Shown here: piece by piece, positions 60,636 through 64,000 of the stretch
How the letters are laid out: each line of letters begins with the position of its first letter
Numbering within the stretch: position 1 is the first letter of the stretch
Source of the DNA: Chromatiales bacterium 21-64-14
GTDB lineage: Bacteria; Pseudomonadota; Gammaproteobacteria; 21-64-14
Direction of reading: 5' to 3'
DNA: 64,000 nt
Assembly: GCA_002255365.1 (NCBI GenBank)
Contig: NCBI01000014.1
Coordinates: forward strand, 1 to 64,000
Position numbers and translations under genes: made by a program
The notes under the pieces: model-generated
Database searches by the model: none
The model's input: only the letters and a program-made list of their open reading frames with translations
What the model was told of the DNA's origin: nothing

Positions 60636-61395
60636 ACCCGGCGTCCGTGCCGTGACACCGGCGTGCCGGCCGGGATCATTGCCGGTGAATGCGGTAGCGC
60701 ACGCGGCCATCAAATTGCCGGGCGCGCGCCTGCGTTCGATCTACCGGATACTGCAGCGTGCCTACGGGCCCCAACACTGGTGGCCCGGTGATACACCCTT
60801 TGAGGTCATGGTGGGGGCGGTGCTCACCCAGAACACCGCATGGCGCAACGTGGAGCGCGCAATCGCTGCCCTCAAGGCCCACAACGCCCTCGACCCACGC
60901 GTGATCACCACGGTGCCGTCGACGCAACTCGCCGATTGGATCCGCCCTTCGGGCTATTTCAACGTCAAGGCCCGGCGCCTGCGCAGTTTCTGCGCCTGGT
61001 ACCGGGACGCCGGGGGTTTGCGCAGGCTGTCCCGGTGGAGTACCGGCCGGTTGCGCCTAGCGCTACTTGCCATCCATGGGATCGGCCCGGAGACCGCCGA
61101 CGACATCCTGCTGTACGCCTTCGATCGTCCGGTGTTCGTGATCGATGCCTATACGCGGCGCATCTTCGGGCGTCTCGGGGTGGTCCAGGGTGCGGAACCC
61201 TATGAGGTTCTGCGCGGCGGGATGGAGCGCGTATTGGGACCGGAGACCGGGTTGTTCAACGAGTACCACGCCCTGCTGGTCCGCCACGGCAAGGACGTCT
61301 GCCGTCCCCGGCCCCGCTGTGGCGAGTGTGTGCTGGCGCGCCACTGCGCGGCTGCGGAGACCGTGGCCCGCGGAATCGCGGCGCGGCGCGGTTAG
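60619..61395 (+). CDS. Endonuclease III-like HhH-GPD DNA glycosylase
   Basis: Base-excision repair glycosylase of the COG2231 group. The helix-hairpin-helix is LAIHGIGPETADDILLYAF, with the catalytic aspartate in VFVIDAYTRRIF. A four-cysteine cluster loop CRPRPRCGECVLARHC ends it, with five residues between the first two cysteines instead of the six of E. coli Nth. The start is uncertain: a GTG at 60619 overlapping rluB, or a later GTG. Likely the last gene of the operon. Confidence 0.87.
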   Translation: MAAGNRPGVRAVTPACRPGSLPVNAVAHAAIKLPGARLRSIYRILQRAYGPQHWWPGDTPFEVMVGAVLTQNTAWRNVERAIAALKAHNALDPRVITTVPSTQLADWIRPSGYFNVKARRLRSFCAWYRDAGGLRRLSRWSTGRLRLALLAIHGIGPETADDILLYAFDRPVFVIDAYTRRIFGRLGVVQGAEPYEVLRGGMERVLGPETGLFNEYHALLVRHGKDVCRPRPRCGECVLARHCAAAETVARGIAARRG

Positions 61396-61641
61396 CGCGG
61401 ACTCCGCGCGCTGGTGTTCGTCGCGCGTGGACACAAAGCGCCAATGGCGTTGCCGCGGCTACGCCGGGACCGGCAGACGGGGTACGCCCAGACCCGGCGC
61501 GTGCATTGGGGCTGCGGCCGGCGACCGGGGAAAAATCCGGGCTGGGTCCGTGCGCTTACCGCCAGCCATTGCGGGTGCAGCGGGTCAAGCGCGGTTTGGT
61601 CGATGGGTGCGTGTGCGGCGATTTCTACTGCCACAACACGT
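61396..61641. other. Intergenic region without recognisable gene
   Basis: High-GC spacer after the glycosylase gene. Open frames on both strands look random. Confidence 0.4.
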
Positions 61642-61675
61642 AAAAGAGCCTTCCCCTAAAGTGACTGGGGAAGGC
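61642..61675 (-). terminator. Rho-independent terminator (minus strand)
   Basis: GCCTTCCCC (61648-61656) and GGGGAAGGC (61667-61675) form a 9-bp stem with a 10-nt loop, read on the minus strand and followed by TCTTTT. It ends the transcript of the gene at 61735-62172. Confidence 0.8.
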
Positions 61676-61734
61676 CGTTACGGAGAGTACCACTGGTATT
61701 GAGTGCCGGAGGCGGATTCCCGCCGGGTTGCGGC

Positions 61735-62172
61735 TCAGGAGACCTTGCGCAGTCCGTGTTTGACACGGGCGCTGAGATCCCGGAGTTCCGCCGGCAGGCT
61801 GACCTTTTCATCCAGCAGGACGATCAATCTCGGGGTGCCGTCCTGGGCTTCCGCGATCCGTCGCAGGGCCGCGATGCAGCGTTTGTCTTGCAGCGGCGCC
61901 ATAATGCCCCGCAGCAGGTAGACGCCGTACAGACTGTTGGAGGCGATGTAATCCAGCACGTCCAGCGCGCGTTGGGTGTGGGGGATTATGATGTGTTCAA
62001 AGCCGCCGAGGCGGAACATTCCATCCTCCGCGGTCCAATGGTACACGGCCTTGCCGGTGCGTTGACTGAAGCTGCGAAACATTTCCATCACCCGGTCCGG
62101 GGTGGTGGTCTCGATCGCGATCAGCCGGAAATCGGCTTGTACCAGCTGTTCGATAGGCTGCCGCTGTATCAT
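61735..62172 (-). CDS. Stand-alone Ycf46 N-terminal-like domain protein
   Basis: A 145-residue protein resembling the domain that precedes the AAA+ module in Ycf46-type ATPases (LVQADFRLIAIETTTPDRVMEMF, AVYHWTAEDGMFRLGG, ALDVLDYIASNSLYGVYLLRGIMAPL, RLIVLLDEKVSLPAEL). No Walker motifs follow. It begins at an ATG at 62172; the longer frame to 62274 is not conserved. It may regulate a full-length Ycf46-like ATPase elsewhere. A good terminator lies after it. Confidence 0.65.
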   Translation of the reverse strand: MIQRQPIEQLVQADFRLIAIETTTPDRVMEMFRSFSQRTGKAVYHWTAEDGMFRLGGFEHIIIPHTQRALDVLDYIASNSLYGVYLLRGIMAPLQDKRCIAALRRIAEAQDGTPRLIVLLDEKVSLPAELRDLSARVKHGLRKVS

Positions 62173-62432
62173 CGGCGTATCTCCCACTGTGATCCTTCCG
62201 TATTCCCGTAACCAGCTCTGCTGGTTTCCGACCTTCTTCGGCTGCCGTGGTTCCGGACCGTCGCTCCAGACCATCGCCCCGAACCATCGCCCCGATTCCT
62301 TGCTCCAGAGCGGCCCCGTCGGCCGCCTCGATGATGTGCCCCCGGACCAGAGAGGCCGTAACCGGGATTCGTCGGATTACAGCCTATAGGTGCGTCCCCG
62401 GGAAAGCTGTGAAGCGGGTCACTGTATGCCGC

Positions 62433-63377
62433 TCAACGGGCCGCCCGGTCTGTGAACTGCACCCGATTTCGGCCTTCCACCTTGGCATCGTAGAGGGCCT
62501 CGTCGGCGCGCCCGAACAGGGTGGTGGGCTCGTCCCCTGGCTCCAGGGTGCTGACTCCCAGGCTCACGGTCATATTCAGGCGCACGTCGTTGCAGGTGCA
62601 CTCCATGGCCTCTACTGCCGTGCGGATCCGTTCCGCCAGCATCAGGGCGCCGAACCACTCGGTGTTGCTGACCAGTATCACGAATTCTTCGCCGCCGTAA
62701 CGGAACAGCATGTCGCTGCCCCGGATGCAGCTGGCCGCGCATTCCGCGATGTGGCGCAGGGCACAGTCGCCCAGGGTATGTCCATACCGGTCGTTGACGG
62801 ACTTGAAGTGATCTATGTCCATCAACAGCAGGGAAAGAGGCGTTCCATGCCGGTGCGCGAGACCGATCTCGCGCTTCAGGGCGGCGTCCAGCGCGCCCCG
62901 GTTGTTGACGCCGGTAAGTGGGTCCTTGGAGGCGGACCACAGTGCGTAGCGGTACGAAAGCGCGTTGCGCAGCGGATGGAGCAGGAGGGCCAGCAACTCC
63001 TCCAGCCGTGCCGTCTCCGCGGCGGAGAAGCGGGTGCTGCGCATAAAACCCAACTCCCCCAGGGAATGTGCCCCCATGGCCAATCGGTAGGTACAGCTGT
63101 GGCGGGCTTCCTCGCCCAACTTGAACAGGACGTTCTGGGTCGCATTGCGGTAGATCGCGGCGTCGTGGGGCACCCGCTCGCGGATCTCCTCACAGAAGAT
63201 CTCCACCAGCTTTTCCACCTCCAGTGTGGTCTGCAAGGCACGGGTCGTACGCAGCGTCTCGACCAGACGCTGCTGGGTGTCCCTTGGGCCCCGGTGGTGA
63301 CGGGCGGTCTTGGAAGTTTCTGGCGCTTCCATCACGGACGGTGCTTGGTCCGACACGGTTTGTAAGCGGGCAGCCAT
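62433..63377 (-). CDS. Diguanylate cyclase (GGDEF domain)
   Basis: Synthesises c-di-GMP. The active site is GGEEF in MLFRYGGEEFVIL, with upstream DHFKSVNDRYGH. The N-terminal ~150 residues look like a GAF-type sensor (ALQTTLEVEKLVEIFCEEIRERV ... GELGFMRSTRFS). The ATG at 63377 follows AAGGAG; an upstream in-frame start at 63437 is less likely. No allosteric I-site (RxxD) is seen at the usual place. Confidence 0.9.
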   Translation of the reverse strand: MAARLQTVSDQAPSVMEAPETSKTARHHRGPRDTQQRLVETLRTTRALQTTLEVEKLVEIFCEEIRERVPHDAAIYRNATQNVLFKLGEEARHSCTYRLAMGAHSLGELGFMRSTRFSAAETARLEELLALLLHPLRNALSYRYALWSASKDPLTGVNNRGALDAALKREIGLAHRHGTPLSLLLMDIDHFKSVNDRYGHTLGDCALRHIAECAASCIRGSDMLFRYGGEEFVILVSNTEWFGALMLAERIRTAVEAMECTCNDVRLNMTVSLGVSTLEPGDEPTTLFGRADEALYDAKVEGRNRVQFTDRAAR

Positions 63378-63502
63378 GGCTGAAAACTCCTTTTCACGGT
63401 CTGGCGGAAAGGAGGATGCGAAAACTATGCGCGGCAAGGACAGGCCGCCTGGACGGGAGCGACGCGAGTACGGATTGAGGTATCCCGGGCGGGGGGATGA
63501 TT

Positions 63503-63575
63503 AGAACCGATCTCAAAATGCATCTCGGTCGCCCATGCTCCCGAACGCCCGATCTGCGATTTTGAGATCGGTTCT
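63503..63575. repeat. 17-bp perfect inverted repeat (REP/MITE-like)
   Basis: AGAACCGATCTCAAAAT at 63503-63519 and its exact reverse complement at 63559-63575, with a 39-nt loop. Not followed by a T-run. The size suggests a REP-type or small non-autonomous element, not a terminator. Confidence 0.75.
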
Positions 63576-64000
63576 GGTTATAAGGTACGGGGATTGAACG
63601 CCAGATTCGGCACCGTGGCAGGGGCGACGTTGGTGTAGCGTCTCACACCGGGAGACCGATTCACCGGTCCACGGGCCAACGTGTCGTGAAGCGCGCTCAT
63701 GCTGCGAGCCCATTTCCCTGTCAAACGCGCAACGCCGCCGATGAGCAGCCGGTAGCGTGCCCCAACGGTGGTCGCCCACAGCGCCGGCCTCGTGCCTTGG
63801 CCGGAACGGTAGGGAGAACGCCGCACGGGCGTCCGCGCGTGTCACCCCACGCTGGGTTGGGGTTGTTCCTGTCCCTTTGGCTGGCTGGCTGGCTGGCGGG
63901 CGCCGCGCCGGACCGCGGCGAGCCGGGGGATGTGCCGGTTCCCGCAAGGACCCCTCCTTTCTGCAGCCACCCTACCACCTCACGGGGGCGGCGCGCGGCG
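63576..64000. other. Window end, no recognisable gene
   Basis: About 425 bp after the inverted repeat. Contains a GGCT simple repeat (about 63879-63896). A minus-strand frame 63578-63826 reads partly protein-like but has no ribosome site or family match, so it is not called. Confidence 0.35.

Noticed and set aside
63578..63826. 82-codon minus-strand frame at the right end
   Set aside because: Middle part reads like a protein but there is no ribosome site, no known family and the start is arbitrary; could be a gene remnant.

Overview
The window reads as chromosome of a high-GC, chemolithoautotrophic, sulfur-metabolising gammaproteobacterium. The evidence is a red-type (form IC) RuBisCO with its activase CbbX and a divergent CbbR, a run of sulfur-handling genes (DsrE-like, TusA-like, sulfide:quinone-reductase-like, DUF1641), a protein closely resembling archaeal CS2 hydrolase, and gammaproteobacterial gene orders (smc...zipA-ligA; bolA-yciI-yciB; M50 protease-trpS-scpA-scpB-rluB). 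Acidiferrobacter-like sulfur oxidisers would fit, but I cannot place it to genus from sequence alone. No rRNA, tRNA or CRISPR was recognised.

Layout. 0.1-3.6 kb: the PrsK/PrsR two-component pair of the PEP-CTERM/exosortase system. 3.8-11.6 kb: envelope and lipid genes, namely a phosphopantetheinyl transferase, an LpxL-like acyltransferase, a fatty-acyl-AMP ligase carrying its own acyl-carrier domain, a cytochrome P450, a PAP2 phosphatase and a small outer-membrane barrel. 11.7-17.6 kb: YheT-like hydrolase, acetyl-CoA synthetase, GluQ and a repeat lipoprotein. 17.6-21.5 kb: a mobile or plastic island with a RAYT-type transposase inside its inverted repeats, HigBA, a chimeric resolvase/ISL3 pseudogene, HipBA and a dense array of GAACTTTGG repeats. 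22.0-22.6 kb: a small low-complexity protein behind a good sigma-54 promoter match. 22.7-28.1 kb: the Calvin-cycle cluster cbbL-cbbS-cbbX plus an aldolase fused to a Dabb domain, with cbbR opposite. 28.3-34.1 kb: DksA with a histone-like tail, a HAD phosphatase, an aminotransferase, CysZ, an FGGY sugar kinase and QueF. 34.2-43.9 kb: smc, kup, a broken DUF3859-like lipoprotein gene, zipA and ligA. 44-46.2 kb: a PfkB kinase and small proteins. 46.7-53.2 kb: the sulfur region. 53.3-63.4 kb: housekeeping genes, a stand-alone Ycf46-like domain and a diguanylate cyclase.

The most interesting system is at 46.7-53.2 kb. A sigma-54 activator with a cysteine-rich MetOD1-type sensor lies directly upstream of a CS2-hydrolase-like enzyme. 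That enzyme gene has an almost perfect -24/-12 promoter 54 bp before its start codon. DsrE, TusA, an SQR-like flavoprotein and DUF1641 follow. The inferred pathway is CS2/COS hydrolysis to H2S, then sulfide oxidation into the quinone pool and sulfur carriers, with the CO2 available to the nearby RuBisCO.

Other notable observations are two sharply AT-rich, rare-codon islands inside smc, placed where its two coiled-coil arms begin; an ACP-tethered fatty-acid/P450 lipid cluster; an aldolase-Dabb fusion beside RuBisCO; and a YheT gene whose conserved N-terminus has no standard start codon. All functions are inferred by reading the sequence; nothing here has been searched or computed against databases.
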